Positions 54,846 to 64,000 of a stretch of 64,000 nt of DNA are shown piece after piece; the first letter of the stretch is position 1; every line of letters begins with the position of its first letter. Position numbers and translations under genes: made by a program. The notes under the pieces are model-generated. The model was not told where the DNA came from and did not search any database. It worked only from the letters and a program-made list of their open reading frames with translations. Where the stretch lies: positions 62,001 to 126,000 of the forward strand of contig NZ_AQGV01000009.1 of assembly GCF_014858725.1 (NCBI RefSeq). The letters are read 5' to 3'. The stretch is from Pseudoalteromonas aurantia 208. GTDB lineage: Bacteria; Pseudomonadota; Gammaproteobacteria; Enterobacterales; Alteromonadaceae.

Positions 54846-56552
54846 ATGCTAGCGAGTATAAAAACACAACTTGCACTCATACTGTGCTTAGTTGCCTCAT
54901 TTTCTGGCTACAGTGAAACTTCTGTGTTCGCCCATACTGACTCAACTCAATGTGCAAATAAGGGCGATAATGTCGCTCACGATATACCATTGACTCGGCA
55001 ACTTGATACTCACGCACAATTACCTGTGCAGGCTCCGGGGAAAACCATAACGGCTATCGAACTACAGCAATTGAATGTTTTTGACACTAACCTGCCCGAA
55101 GAAGATAACCCCGTATTTCGCTTTGCAAACCGCACGCATATTACCACCAAACCAAACGTGATCATGGCGCTCCTATTGTTCGAGCAAGGTGATGACTATT
55201 CAATAAAAAAAGTAGTGGAGTCGGAGCGCTTATTGCGACAGCAGAGCTATCTGTATGATGCTCGAATTTACGCTGATGAAAATTGTGATGGCACTATAAA
55301 TATCACGGTCGTCACGCGCGATTTATGGACGCTCTTACCTGACTTAAGTTTTAGCCGCAGTGGCGGTGAAAACTCATCTCGTATCGGCTTTAGAGAGAGT
55401 AACCTATTTGGTTGGGGAAAACGCTTATCACTCACCCATACTAAAGATCAAGACCGTTCTGGTTACCTATTTGTATACGATGACCCAAACATTTTATCTA
55501 CGCGTTATCGTGGCCGTGTTGAATATGCTGATAATGATGATGGTTCACGGCATTATGTTGGTATCAATTACCCCTTTTTTTCTACCGATACGCCATACAG
55601 TTACGGTATATTAAATTATAAAGATGAACGAAATGAGTCTCTATATCAAGATGGAGAAACCATTTCTGAGTTCTCACAGCACAGCGATGTTAGCCAAATT
55701 TACTTTGGTCATGCCCAGCAGCTTAATAATAACTGGACACAACGCCTTACTCTGGGTTATCAATACGATCAGCAAACCTTTAAAAAGTTAGCCAATACCA
55801 CTTTGCCGCTGGCCCACAATCGCACATTGAGTTACCCCTATATACAAGGTCAATGGTTAGAAGATAAGTTCATAAAGGTCCGTAATTTTGATTCGATATA
55901 TCGTACTGAAGACTTGAACCTAGGTTGGAATATTAATGCACTGCTTGGTTATTCAGATAAAGCTCTCAGTGATAATGACAATCACTTTATCTACCAATTT
56001 TCCGCGAACAAAGCCCATTACACTTCAGATCACAGTTTGTGGCGTATCAACCTATCACTGTCTGGTCAGTGGAATAGCCAAGAAAATACCGCAAGAAACT
56101 TTATTACCCAAGTAGGCGCCCAATATTACTTAAATACCACTATCCAAGACTCGTGGTACGCCAATATACAACTGAGATTTGCAAAAAACTTAACAGCAGA
56201 TCAACAACTTACCTTAGGCGGAGAAACTGGTTTAAGAGGCTTTCCCATCAACTACCAGCATGGCAGCAAAAGCGTACTAGTAAACATAGAGCGGCGCTAT
56301 TATTGGGAATATGATTTACTGCAACTCTTTAAAGTTGGCGGAGCCGTTTATTTTGATATTGGTCGAGTTAGAGGTAACACACTGGTTCATAGTGATCCTA
56401 ATTATTTGAAAAACCTTGGAGCGGGACTGCGCTTAGCTCCCAGTCGTGCCAATGCCGGACTCGTCTTACATTTAGATGTCGCAGTCCCCCTTAACGGCCC
56501 CGATGACGTAGACAATGTACAATGGCTTTTTACTGTCAAAAACCGCTTTTAA
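54846..56552 (+). CDS. Omp85 superfamily outer membrane protein (BamA/TamA-like)
   Basis: A 568-residue exported protein with a signal peptide (about 1-23). A single POTRA-like region (about 85-165, around KPNVIMALLLFEQGDDYSIK) is followed by a 16-strand beta barrel. The conserved L6 motif is LRGF in GGETGLRGFPINY, and the protein ends in a C-terminal aromatic strand (FTVKNRF). It is shorter than BamA, with only one POTRA. GGAG precedes the ATG at 54846. The MscS gene overlaps or follows directly. Its client is unknown. Confidence 0.88.
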   Translation: MLASIKTQLALILCLVASFSGYSETSVFAHTDSTQCANKGDNVAHDIPLTRQLDTHAQLPVQAPGKTITAIELQQLNVFDTNLPEEDNPVFRFANRTHITTKPNVIMALLLFEQGDDYSIKKVVESERLLRQQSYLYDARIYADENCDGTINITVVTRDLWTLLPDLSFSRSGGENSSRIGFRESNLFGWGKRLSLTHTKDQDRSGYLFVYDDPNILSTRYRGRVEYADNDDGSRHYVGINYPFFSTDTPYSYGILNYKDERNESLYQDGETISEFSQHSDVSQIYFGHAQQLNNNWTQRLTLGYQYDQQTFKKLANTTLPLAHNRTLSYPYIQGQWLEDKFIKVRNFDSIYRTEDLNLGWNINALLGYSDKALSDNDNHFIYQFSANKAHYTSDHSLWRINLSLSGQWNSQENTARNFITQVGAQYYLNTTIQDSWYANIQLRFAKNLTADQQLTLGGETGLRGFPINYQHGSKSVLVNIERRYYWEYDLLQLFKVGGAVYFDIGRVRGNTLVHSDPNYLKNLGAGLRLAPSRANAGLVLHLDVAVPLNGPDDVDNVQWLFTVKNRF

Positions 56553-56601
56553 AGGTTTAACGTACCACTATGGCTATACACATTTAACGAGCACTTCTAT
56601 T

Positions 56602-57180
56602 TTGACTGACCCAACGCTATTTTTAGATTTTATTTTGGCACAATACAAACTGGTCATCACTGGCCTAATCATCCTACTTTTTCCTATATTAATGCGCTTG
56701 AGCATACATTTACTTACCCAGCTCACTCGCGGAAAAATTGATATGCACCGCCAACAAAGAGCCGAGCTTTTACTGCGTGTCATTGTCGCAGTTTTGTTAG
56801 TTTGCTTATTGCTTATGTTTTGGGGGATCGAACTAAAAGGGTTATTGGTGCTAGGTTCTTCGTTGTTTGCCATGCTCGGTGTAGCCTTGTTTGCAGGGTG
56901 GTCGTTACTGAGTAATTTAACGTCCTTTCTCATTCTGTTTATTCAAAATGACTGCCGTATAGGGTTTTGGGTACGGGTTATTGATGGCAGCAACTTTGTT
57001 GAAGGTCGTATTTCTGAAATGGGCTTAATGAATGTGATTCTAGAACATATTGACGGCCATAAAGTGATTTACCCGAACAATATATTTGTCACTCGCCCAG
57101 TTATGATTTTATGTAAAGCGCCGAACAAGCGCAGTTCATTACCAGAAAAGCGTCTATTGAGGCCAAAAAAATCAAGGTAG
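56602..57180 (+). CDS. MscS family mechanosensitive channel
   Basis: A small MscS-type channel of about 192 residues. There are three membrane helices: about 15-35, 55-80 and 85-110. The third contains a glycine/alanine-rich pore helix (MLGVALFAGWSLLSNLTSF), typical of MscS. A short cytoplasmic beta domain follows (FVEGRISEMGLMNVILEHID, PNNIF). The start is uncertain. TTG 56602 is used; an ATG at 56515 lies inside the Omp85 gene and would give a 221-residue protein with a non-homologous start. It opens under membrane tension to release solutes. Confidence 0.85.
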   Translation: MTDPTLFLDFILAQYKLVITGLIILLFPILMRLSIHLLTQLTRGKIDMHRQQRAELLLRVIVAVLLVCLLLMFWGIELKGLLVLGSSLFAMLGVALFAGWSLLSNLTSFLILFIQNDCRIGFWVRVIDGSNFVEGRISEMGLMNVILEHIDGHKVIYPNNIFVTRPVMILCKAPNKRSSLPEKRLLRPKKSR

Positions 57181-57401
57181 GCCACATGATTGTAGCCACC
57201 TTATTATTGAACCTGCACTTAGGTGATAAATGTTACAAAGCACCTACAAATCAAATAACTAACAACTCAAACCTGACAAATTAGTCATTTTTTATAATGC
57301 AAATCGTCAGTGCTAACAATCGTTGACTATGACTAAAAAACTCAATGTAGTCATACCTAAAAGTAGCGGTGCCGAATTATTTCGCTCACTGTGCCTTTAG
57401 A

Positions 57402-59216
57402 TTACTTATTCTTTTTTAATATTACGGATACTGCCATGCTTACCTTATCTGGGTATTCAAATAACACTTGGTGACTCGCATTTTCTAACGGAATGTACTC
57501 ACCTTCTGTGTTGCTCGCTATCATCCTACTCCACTCACTACCCTGTACTTGCCATCGAATCAATGCAGCTTGTTCTTCCCCTTCAGCCTTTGCTATATCT
57601 AAACGCTCAAAATCACTATCAATCACCGTAATGGGGACATTTAAACTATTTACCAAAGATTTCGCCACTTCTAAATCGTCATGGTAATTCATCATCTCCT
57701 TAATGCGTGTGACTTGCTTTGCAATATCGAGCCTTTGTTGCGTAACTAAGTCATAATAAACCCAATCCATTTGATTCTCATACGCTTGTGGGATCAGTCC
57801 TGCAATTTCAGTCCTTTCATTCTCGATTCTCTGCGCCGTTTTCTCATTCCAATTACCTGCAGCTATATGCTCTATATATTCTTCTCTATAAGCCCGTAAA
57901 CTTGCTACTGCACCACTTTGATATAGCTCAATTGAATGGGGTAACAAAATATCCGGGTCAATCCATACCATGGCTTTTGTTTCAACATTTGGATTTGGGG
58001 TATGCTGATACATGAGTGTGGCTAAATTACTGTTTGAATAAGCGACAAATACGACAGTTTTTACTGCCAATTTTTCAAGTATATCAGGGAGATCAGTCGC
58101 AAACCTTGTCAAAGATGGATCTTCACTATTACTGCTCCAAGCATTGCCTAGTCTGTCTATAACATGTACTCGCCCGAGTTTCGCCAGCTGCTTATGCACC
58201 AACGCACTCCACGCTGAGTCGCTATGAAAATACTTGTTGGCCCCTGAAAGTAAAACAATATCGGCGTTATTATTAGACTCCCCTAATGTACGGACGTGAT
58301 AATGGCTTTCACCCACCTGGTAAAGTGATGACCCCTGCTCAAAGTTATATTTACTGTGATGATTAAAAAACCTAAGTACTTCTTTTGAAGTGGCTAAGTT
58401 CGTATGAGACCATTGATGGCGGCCTCCCTTAATGGTCAAAAGCTGATTGGTGATCTGCTGCTCATTTGAGTAAGTTATCGCCATGATGTTAGCGGCAACC
58501 TCGCTCTGAACCGACGGGGTTTGTATTTGATTTTCCTCAGCAATTAATGCCATAGCTGCAGGCGATGAAATTAACCCAAAATTATCATGAGTCAGCCCTT
58601 CATAAGGAAGCACGCTGTCAAGCTCTCCATGGACCATTAAATAATGCGTCGGTTGTGATATCTGGCAACTTGCCGCTAACTGCCGTGACATCGATGCTGC
58701 AACACTTGCGACCCCTTTAAATAACTCGCTGTGTTTACACAGCATATTCTGGCTAAACAAACCACCTTGAGAAAATCCAACCGCATAATTCTCCCCTGCG
58801 ATAAGATTATATTCTTGATGCATCCGAGCAATAATATTAACAATAAACTCAGCATCATTCGCACCAAGACGATGTGCGATATTACAACCACAACCATCAT
58901 CCCACTCAACTTCTTTTGAGCTTGGGTATACCACTAAATAATCGTCACTATAAGCTTCAAACTGTGTCATGCTCTGCATATTCTGTGCACTTTGACCCGA
59001 ACCATGAAATGCTAACAACAATTTATACATCTTGTTGTTATCAAATCCAGATGCAGGAAAAGCAAGCCGATAACTACGCCCATTTAACGCAATGACTTTT
59101 GTATTACTCTGACTTGCAGCTTCCTCTGTGGGAGGGGCTGGCTCCGCAGTCTGTTCTCCATTACCACATGCTGATAATAAAATTACAGCCGTAAAAATTA
59201 CCCATAGTTTACACAT
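57402..59216 (-). CDS. lipoprotein with two alpha/beta-hydrolase-like halves
   Basis: A 604-residue lipoprotein with lipobox LLSAC (C17). The first half (about 40-290) is an esterase/PHB-depolymerase-like alpha/beta hydrolase: LLLAFHGSGQSAQNM, catalytic serine S149 in GFSQGG, aspartate in HGELDSVLPY, and histidine in GGRHQW. The second half (about 300-600) is also hydrolase-like, but its nucleophile site is degenerate (VVFVAYSNSN in place of GxSxG). It ends with ASHQVLFEYP. The strong GAAGGAGATAAGTT upstream supports ATG 59216. It is divergent from the CadC-like regulator gene and likely controlled by it. Confidence 0.8.
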   Translation of the reverse strand: MCKLWVIFTAVILLSACGNGEQTAEPAPPTEEAASQSNTKVIALNGRSYRLAFPASGFDNNKMYKLLLAFHGSGQSAQNMQSMTQFEAYSDDYLVVYPSSKEVEWDDGCGCNIAHRLGANDAEFIVNIIARMHQEYNLIAGENYAVGFSQGGLFSQNMLCKHSELFKGVASVAASMSRQLAASCQISQPTHYLMVHGELDSVLPYEGLTHDNFGLISSPAAMALIAEENQIQTPSVQSEVAANIMAITYSNEQQITNQLLTIKGGRHQWSHTNLATSKEVLRFFNHHSKYNFEQGSSLYQVGESHYHVRTLGESNNNADIVLLSGANKYFHSDSAWSALVHKQLAKLGRVHVIDRLGNAWSSNSEDPSLTRFATDLPDILEKLAVKTVVFVAYSNSNLATLMYQHTPNPNVETKAMVWIDPDILLPHSIELYQSGAVASLRAYREEYIEHIAAGNWNEKTAQRIENERTEIAGLIPQAYENQMDWVYYDLVTQQRLDIAKQVTRIKEMMNYHDDLEVAKSLVNSLNVPITVIDSDFERLDIAKAEGEEQAALIRWQVQGSEWSRMIASNTEGEYIPLENASHQVLFEYPDKVSMAVSVILKKNK

Positions 59217-59341
59217 AACTTATCTCCTTCTTGTTTTGCTAAAACCCTAACTTCCCTGATACATTGTGTCGTGATAAATGACTGAATTAATCGTTACCTT
59301 TTCATGAACTAAAAAATAAAAATAATAATCAAAGGGTTAAA

Positions 59342-61333
59342 ATGGATTACATATTGGGAGGGGTACTCTTTAATGTACATCAACGTACCCTGACATACGA
59401 AAAAACACAAAGAGAACTTGAGCTCAAATCTTTTGAGCTACTGATGGTATTTGTGAAACACCAAGGGAAAGTACTGACCCGTGACATGTTAGTTACATTA
59501 GTATGGGGTGGTCGAGTTGTCTCCGATAGCGCAATTAACAAAGCAATTTCCAAATTACGACATCATTTTGAAATGCTCAGGCCCGGGAAAGAGTTCATCA
59601 CAACAAAAGCAAAATTTGGCTACACTCTGTGTATTCAAGTGAATGAATATCAAGCGGCTAAACCACAACTCACACACAAATATTTATATACTTTTGCAGC
59701 AATCGTTTTAATCACACTCATCATTATTGGGAGCTTCATATTTATCAAGCTTCCCTTTTCTCAAAGTACGCTAGAACTCAAACGGTTTACAGCTCATGAT
59801 GGTGTCGAACTCAATGTAACAGCTTCAAAGAAAGGCGATATATTATACGTCTCCACCAGCACAGGCGGGCATAATAAACTCATCATAAAATCTGCCCTTA
59901 CTCATCAAGAACACACATTGCCACTTAATCCAAAAGATTTTAATGCGGCAATAATAAACCCATCAGGCACTCAAATCGCAGGCATTCGAAGAGGCAGTAG
60001 CGGCTGCCAGGTAATGCTTTATGATATTTCATCAAACACGCAAAACCTCATTTTTGATTGTACGGGTAAGAAAAATATTAAGCTGGCATGGCAACATAAT
60101 GAGCAAGCGTTATTCATCCGCTCGAGAAAAGATAACGCGACACCATTTAGTATTTATAAACTCAAACTAGCAACACAAGTACTCCAACAAATTTCCTTAC
60201 CACTACAACACGCTGATTTCAAAGGTGACTATTTAATAGCATCACACCCCACTCAAGATCTACTCGCTTATGTGCGATATTTAGAGTCAAATAAGTCAGA
60301 ACTACATATAATTAATAGTCAGACACTTACAACATTGCTAACCCATCAGCTCGACCATACACTCAATGCCATCACATGGAGCGCCAATAACAATGAGCTC
60401 TACCTTGCTAATAAAAAATCACTGTTTCTTTTTGATTTCAAAACCAAACAATCACATGTTATTGCACAAATGAGCAGCCCAATTCACTCGTTGGCTACGA
60501 GCTTAATCAATGATCACAATAAACTCTTTATTAGCTTGTTTGATATCAGCACTAAATTACAAACATTCAATATCAAACAAAAATCGACCCAAACTTTTTA
60601 TAGTAATGCTGCATTAAACCGATTGCCACAGGCCCTCCACAACAATACCATGATGTTTATTTCAAATGCTGCCCACCAGCACGATCTATGGCTATATAAA
60701 AATAAGCAAGAAAAACGCGTCGTTTTACCTTTTGAGTTTGGCTTCACACGCTACCAACCTAATTTTGATCATGAATATATCACTTTTGAAAAATTCGGAG
60801 CGGTCTATGAATATGAGATTAAAACTGGAAATACCACTAAAATATTTGAAGAATCACATCAGGCATACGTCATAAATTACGATGAAAATAGTCAAAACCT
60901 AATATATAGCAGCAATAAAAGTGACCAATGGCAATTGTGGCTATTCGATCGTCAAGACAACAGTCATAAACAATTGACGACTAAAGGAGGGTATAGTGGT
61001 TATGCATACAATGGAAAGGTATACTTCAGTAAAAGAAATCACTCGGGCCTTTGGGTTCTAGAAAATCAAACTGAACAACTTATCATTAAAGATTTCAGTA
61101 ATATAAATTGGCTCAATTGGCAGTTAATTGACGGTAAAGTTTTTTTCTATCGCGCTGAGTCCGGCGTTTGGAAATTTGATTTAGATTCAAACACTGAACA
61201 GCTGGTTATGTCCGCTCCACCCAATTTTACTCATCAATATACCGTCCATCCAGACCAGAGCGCAATCACCTATGTACAGGCACAGCCAATGCAAAGTGAT
61301 ATACATATTTTAAGCTTAGATAAGAACCAATAA
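59342..61333 (+). CDS. CadC/ToxR-like membrane transcription regulator with TolB-type propeller
   Basis: A 663-residue one-component regulator. It has an N-terminal OmpR/PhoB-type winged helix (about 1-100, VLTRDMLVTLVWGGRVVSDS, NKAISKLRHHF, TKAKFGYTL), a membrane helix (about 114-136), and a large periplasmic WD40/TolB-like beta propeller rich in repeated strands (for example LAWQHNEQALFIRSR). It would sense an envelope signal and regulate nearby genes without a kinase. It is divergent from the lipoprotein hydrolase, sharing a 125-base control region, so autoregulation and control of that gene are likely. The propeller identity is inferred from repeat pattern. Confidence 0.87.
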   Translation: MDYILGGVLFNVHQRTLTYEKTQRELELKSFELLMVFVKHQGKVLTRDMLVTLVWGGRVVSDSAINKAISKLRHHFEMLRPGKEFITTKAKFGYTLCIQVNEYQAAKPQLTHKYLYTFAAIVLITLIIIGSFIFIKLPFSQSTLELKRFTAHDGVELNVTASKKGDILYVSTSTGGHNKLIIKSALTHQEHTLPLNPKDFNAAIINPSGTQIAGIRRGSSGCQVMLYDISSNTQNLIFDCTGKKNIKLAWQHNEQALFIRSRKDNATPFSIYKLKLATQVLQQISLPLQHADFKGDYLIASHPTQDLLAYVRYLESNKSELHIINSQTLTTLLTHQLDHTLNAITWSANNNELYLANKKSLFLFDFKTKQSHVIAQMSSPIHSLATSLINDHNKLFISLFDISTKLQTFNIKQKSTQTFYSNAALNRLPQALHNNTMMFISNAAHQHDLWLYKNKQEKRVVLPFEFGFTRYQPNFDHEYITFEKFGAVYEYEIKTGNTTKIFEESHQAYVINYDENSQNLIYSSNKSDQWQLWLFDRQDNSHKQLTTKGGYSGYAYNGKVYFSKRNHSGLWVLENQTEQLIIKDFSNINWLNWQLIDGKVFFYRAESGVWKFDLDSNTEQLVMSAPPNFTHQYTVHPDQSAITYVQAQPMQSDIHILSLDKNQ

Positions 61334-61578
61334 CTAACCTCAGGTTTGGATAAGGGTTTTGGAATAGAAAAGGTTTTGAAAACAAACTTACGTACAATCC
61401 AATGATGATATCTTGCTCAATATCAAGGCGCTTTTATGCAGTAATAGCGGGCTATTACCAATGAAAGCAACGCCGAGAGTGAGAAAAATAGCTTTATTGG
61501 GCAAATTCGCTTATCCAGAGCTGAGGTTAACTAGCTATACTGCGAAATACTTAAGTGTCATCACATATCGCAGAAACA

Positions 61579-61604
61579 AAAAACCCAGCCTAAGCTGGGT
61601 TTTT
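61579..61604 (-). terminator. terminator of rpmB-rpmG
   Basis: AAAAACCCAGC pairs with GCTGGGTTTTT over a CTAA loop, just past the rpmG stop. A run of T follows on the minus strand. Confidence 0.9.
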
Positions 61605-61625
61605 AATATTCTTTCAAAAGCAAAA

Positions 61626-61781
61626 TTACTTGATTTTTGCTTCTTTGAAAATCACATGTTTACGAACCTTAGGATCGAACTTTTTGATTTCCATTTTTTC
61701 AGGCATGTTACGCTTGTTCTTGTCGGTAGTGTAGAAATAACCAGTACCAGCAGTAGAAACTAAACGGATCTTATCACGCAT
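61626..61781 (-). CDS. rpmG: 50S ribosomal protein L33
   Basis: A 51-residue basic protein that binds 23S rRNA near the E site. The sequence opens [17 protein letters not shown] and ends [13 protein letters not shown], matching bacterial L33. The C+/C- question is answered: it lacks the zinc CxxC pairs, so it is the zinc-free form. It lies 11 bases after rpmB and before the terminator. Confidence 0.97.
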   Translation of the reverse strand: MRDKIRLVSTAGTGYFYTTDKNKRNMPEKMEIKKFDPKVRKHVIFKEAKIK

Positions 61782-61792
61782 ATCCCAGCTCC

Positions 61793-62029
61793 TTAAACTT
61801 TTTCGCCGCGAGCACGGATTTCAGTAAGAACCGCGTCGATGCCTTTTTTATCAATAATACGCATACCTTTAGTGGTAGTACGTAGTGAAACGAAACGTTT
61901 TTCGCTTTCAACCCAGAAACGGTGAGTTTGTAGGTTAGGTAGGAAGCGACGCTTAGTAGCGTTGCGCGCGTGTGAACGGTGATTACCAACCACTGGGCGC
62001 TTACCTGTAACTTGACAGACTTTAGACAT
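61793..62029 (-). CDS. rpmB: 50S ribosomal protein L28
   Basis: A 78-residue basic ribosomal protein: [20 protein letters not shown], then [19 protein letters not shown], and [11 protein letters not shown] at the end. It is first in the rpmB-rpmG operon, as in E. coli. A sigma70-like promoter lies about 90 bases upstream. Confidence 0.97.
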   Translation of the reverse strand: MSKVCQVTGKRPVVGNHRSHARNATKRRFLPNLQTHRFWVESEKRFVSLRTTTKGMRIIDKKGIDAVLTEIRARGEKV

Positions 62030-62114
62030 GTCTATGTATCTCCAATAACTTCGCTCGAGCTTTTAATTTCCCCTTGGACAATACTGTGGCCCCAGGGTAA
62101 ATCAGAGGGCGCTC

Positions 62115-62143
62115 TTTATACAGCATATACAGGTAGAGATCAA
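62115..62143 (-). promoter_or_regulatory. predicted sigma70 promoter of rpmB-rpmG
   Basis: On the minus strand: -35 TTGATC (62143-62138), a 17-base spacer, and -10 TATAAA (62120-62115). Confidence 0.55.
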
Positions 62144-62303
62144 GGATCTGATCCTATCTAATCAGCTCATGTGTAAATTTGATAGCGGCCAATTATAATG
62201 ATCGAATGCCGTTAGGGAAAGTAAAAACTGCATTTAAATTAAACTATTTTACAAAAAGGCCCACAAAGCGATGTTTTTTACAGCTTTAATAGTGTCAACC
62301 CAG

Positions 62304-62978
62304 CTAAATTAGGCCTCTTTGCGCAAAAGAAACACACTGCTCAGCTGCAACAATCAAATGATCCAAAACCGCAATATCAACCAAAGCCAACGCTTTTTGC
62401 AATTTTTGGGTAATTAATTTGTCTGCTTGGCTTGGTTCAGCCAAGCCACTGGGATGATTGTGGGCAAAAATAATCGATGCAGCATTATGCTTTAATGCTG
62501 CTTTAACCACTTCTCTTGGGTAAACTGATGCAGCATTGATGGTGCCTCTAAACAAAATTTCATCTGTGATTAATCGATTTTGATTATCCAAATAGAGCAC
62601 CATAAATACTTCATGGTCGAGTCCTCTTAGCTGTATCGTTAAATAATCATTAACTGCATTTGGTGAGTCTAAAATATTGCTACGATGGCACTGCTCTTTT
62701 ATATAACGCTTACTTAACTCTAGCACAGCTTGTAGTTGTACATACTTTGCTTCTCCTAGTCCTTTAAAAGCCGAGAAGTCTGCCAAGTTAGCGTTAAAAA
62801 GATTATGAAGTGATTTACTCTGTACTAATAAATAATCAGCCAGCTCAATGGCATTCATCCCTTTTATGCCGGTACGTAAAAAAATAGCAAGTAATTCTGC
62901 ATCGGTTAGCCTACTGGCTCCTTGAATTAACAATTTCTCTCTTGGGCGGTCATGCTTTGGCAGCATTGTTAGTTGCAT
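62304..62978 (-). CDS. radC: RadC family JAB/MPN domain protein
   Basis: A 224-residue protein. The first 90 residues form a helix-hairpin-helix region (LTDAELLAIFLRTGIKG), and the C-terminal JAB domain carries the metal motif in IIFAHNHPSGLAEPSQAD (HxH plus S and D). RadC was once thought to be a DNA repair factor, but its activity is unproven. AAGGAT lies upstream. It is divergent from coaBC in the order found in E. coli (rpmG-rpmB-radC-coaBC). Confidence 0.95.
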   Translation of the reverse strand: MQLTMLPKHDRPREKLLIQGASRLTDAELLAIFLRTGIKGMNAIELADYLLVQSKSLHNLFNANLADFSAFKGLGEAKYVQLQAVLELSKRYIKEQCHRSNILDSPNAVNDYLTIQLRGLDHEVFMVLYLDNQNRLITDEILFRGTINAASVYPREVVKAALKHNAASIIFAHNHPSGLAEPSQADKLITQKLQKALALVDIAVLDHLIVAAEQCVSFAQRGLI

Positions 62979-63132
62979 TTTCTATCCTTAGTGATGCACC
63001 TGTGTAAACAAAAGTGTAGTCAGTCATTGATGAATTTCAAAGACGCGTGTACTGCTTACCTAAACAGCACCGCTTCTGTGTGGTATCTTTAGCACCATCG
63101 TGAAACTAAATTATTCTATGATGAGCTAAGTT

Positions 63133-64000
63133 ATGGGCCAACCAATTAAAAATATTGTCCTCGGGATCAGTGGAGGTATCGCAGCATATAAATGTGCAGA
63201 ACTTGTCAGAAGACTGAGTGAACGTGGCTGTCGCGTCAAAGTCGTGATGACCGAGTCAGCCAAACACTTTATTACCCCACTGACAATGCAAGCCGTATCG
63301 GCAGAGCCCGTCGCAGATTCATTACTAGACCCAAGCGCTGAAGCCGCAATGGGCCACATAGAGCTGGCAAAATGGGCTGATTTAATTTTAGTCGCTCCAG
63401 CAAGCTGTAATATTCTAGCAAAAATGGCGCAAGGTATTGCCGATGATTTACTCACCACTTTACTATTAGCCACGCCTGCCAAAGTGGCTGTTGCACCGGC
63501 AATGAATCAGCAAATGTATGCCCATGCAGCGACACAAGCAAACTTGGACACACTGCAGGCACGAGGAGTCGAAATTTGGGGTCCAGGTAAAGGAGAGCAA
63601 GCCTGTGGTGATATCGGTGCGGGGAGAATGCTTGAACCACTAGAACTCGTAGAACATTGCTTAACAGTATCTCACGAACCTCTTTTTGCAGGGAAAACCA
63701 TTACCATCACTGCTGGGCCAACCAGAGAAGCACTCGACCCGGTGCGATTCATTAGTAATCATAGTTCCGGAAAAATGGGGTATGCAATTGCACAAGCTGC
63801 ACTCTCATTAGGCGCAAAAGTGAACATCATCTCTGGCCCCGTCGCCATTGCCCCCCCTTCGCACGCAAAAGTCTTCCCAATAGAAAGTGCAGAAGACATG
63901 TTAAAATCGGCCATGCATTTAGCACCTCAATCTGATATTTTTATTGGCTGTGCAGCGGTTGCAGACTACCGAGCAGCGACTGTCTCACATCAAAAAATTA
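63133..64000 (+). CDS. coaBC: phosphopantothenoylcysteine decarboxylase/synthetase CoaBC (cut by window edge)
   Basis: The N-terminal flavoprotein domain (CoaC) decarboxylates phosphopantothenoylcysteine, and the C-terminal CoaB domain makes it from phosphopantothenate and cysteine in coenzyme A synthesis. Seen here: [48 protein letters not shown], the cysteine in [10 protein letters not shown], then the start of CoaB at [20 protein letters not shown] and [11 protein letters not shown]. The 3' end lies beyond 64000. The ATG at 63133 has a weak GAG upstream. Confidence 0.96.
   Translation, partial: MGQPIKNIVLGISGGIAAYKCAELVRRLSERGCRVKVVMTESAKHFITPLTMQAVSAEPVADSLLDPSAEAAMGHIELAKWADLILVAPASCNILAKMAQGIADDLLTTLLLATPAKVAVAPAMNQQMYAHAATQANLDTLQARGVEIWGPGKGEQACGDIGAGRMLEPLELVEHCLTVSHEPLFAGKTITITAGPTREALDPVRFISNHSSGKMGYAIAQAALSLGAKVNIISGPVAIAPPSHAKVFPIESAEDMLKSAMHLAPQSDIFIGCAAVADYRAATVSHQKI

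Noticed and set aside
61413..61763. 116-codon open frame overlapping rpmG
   Set aside because: It runs antisense through the rpmG coding sequence and terminator, and its translation has no coding character.
62130..62150. Clustered GATC sites (GATC, GATC, GATC) in the rpmB upstream region as an origin or methylation cluster
   Set aside because: Only three GATC sites occur close together, and no DnaA boxes or AT-rich unwinding region accompany them.
1..64000. CRISPR array, prophage, tRNA or rRNA genes
   Set aside because: No regularly spaced direct repeats, phage structural genes, or tRNA/rRNA-like conserved cores were seen on either strand.

Overview
The window looks like chromosome of a marine gammaproteobacterium of the order Alteromonadales, most likely Pseudoalteromonas or a close relative. 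The evidence is the moderately AT-rich composition, the long (about 366-residue) form of PurC, the start of Fbp, an hdfR-type LysR regulator, and two conserved housekeeping blocks: ndk-rlmN-pilW-rodZ-ispG-hisS-yfgM-bamB-der and rpmG-rpmB-radC-coaBC. No tRNA, rRNA, CRISPR array, prophage or intact insertion sequence was seen. Both window edges cut genes: argE on the left and coaBC on the right.

Layout. 1-8.3 kb: the end of argE, a large secreted zinc metalloprotease, fbp, two small reading frames, a cysteine-rich CWC/DUF5522 protein, a mercaptopyruvate sulfurtransferase and two glycosyltransferases (GT9, GT25). 8.3-12.5 kb: a tightly overlapping four-gene operon (periplasmic cupredoxin, membrane GGDEF-EAL protein, DUF3034 envelope protein, lipoprotein truncated globin) that reads as one sensing module. 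12.6-18.1 kb: purC, a divergent ABC ATPase / His-rich FtsX-type permease / DUF3299 operon that resembles zinc-linked systems, a flavin reductase and a DUF952-DUF985 fusion. 18.5-24.8 kb: an M14 carboxypeptidase, two RimK-like ATP-grasp ligases and a divergent M20 carboxypeptidase. This is the best candidate in the window for an undescribed pathway, because it pairs carboxylate-amine ligation with C-terminal hydrolysis. 24.8-32.1 kb: mutM, a PNGase F-like secreted glycosidase, Mn-dependent pyrophosphatase, an AraC regulator, a secreted protein with a phospholipase A2-like Cys/His-Asp motif and a transglutaminase-like protein.

32.2-44.4 kb is the conserved core: Der, BamB, YfgM, HisS, IspG, RodZ, PilW (here with LysM repeats), RlmN and Ndk on the minus strand, then TrhP and a YfhL ferredoxin on the plus strand. 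44.4-47.2 kb is an AT-rich accessory patch with an unrecognised 652-residue membrane-anchored protein, a small membrane protein with a probable frameshift, and a decayed gene fragment. 47.3-57.2 kb holds a porin, HdfR, a REC-REC-GGDEF protein, RarD, a thioesterase, RecQ, an Omp85 protein and an MscS channel. 57.4-61.3 kb has a lipoprotein with two alpha/beta-hydrolase-like halves, divergent from a CadC/ToxR-like membrane regulator with a propeller domain. The window closes with rpmG/rpmB, radC and coaBC.

All functions were read from protein motifs and gene order. No database search was run, so family names for weakly conserved proteins are stated with lower confidence.
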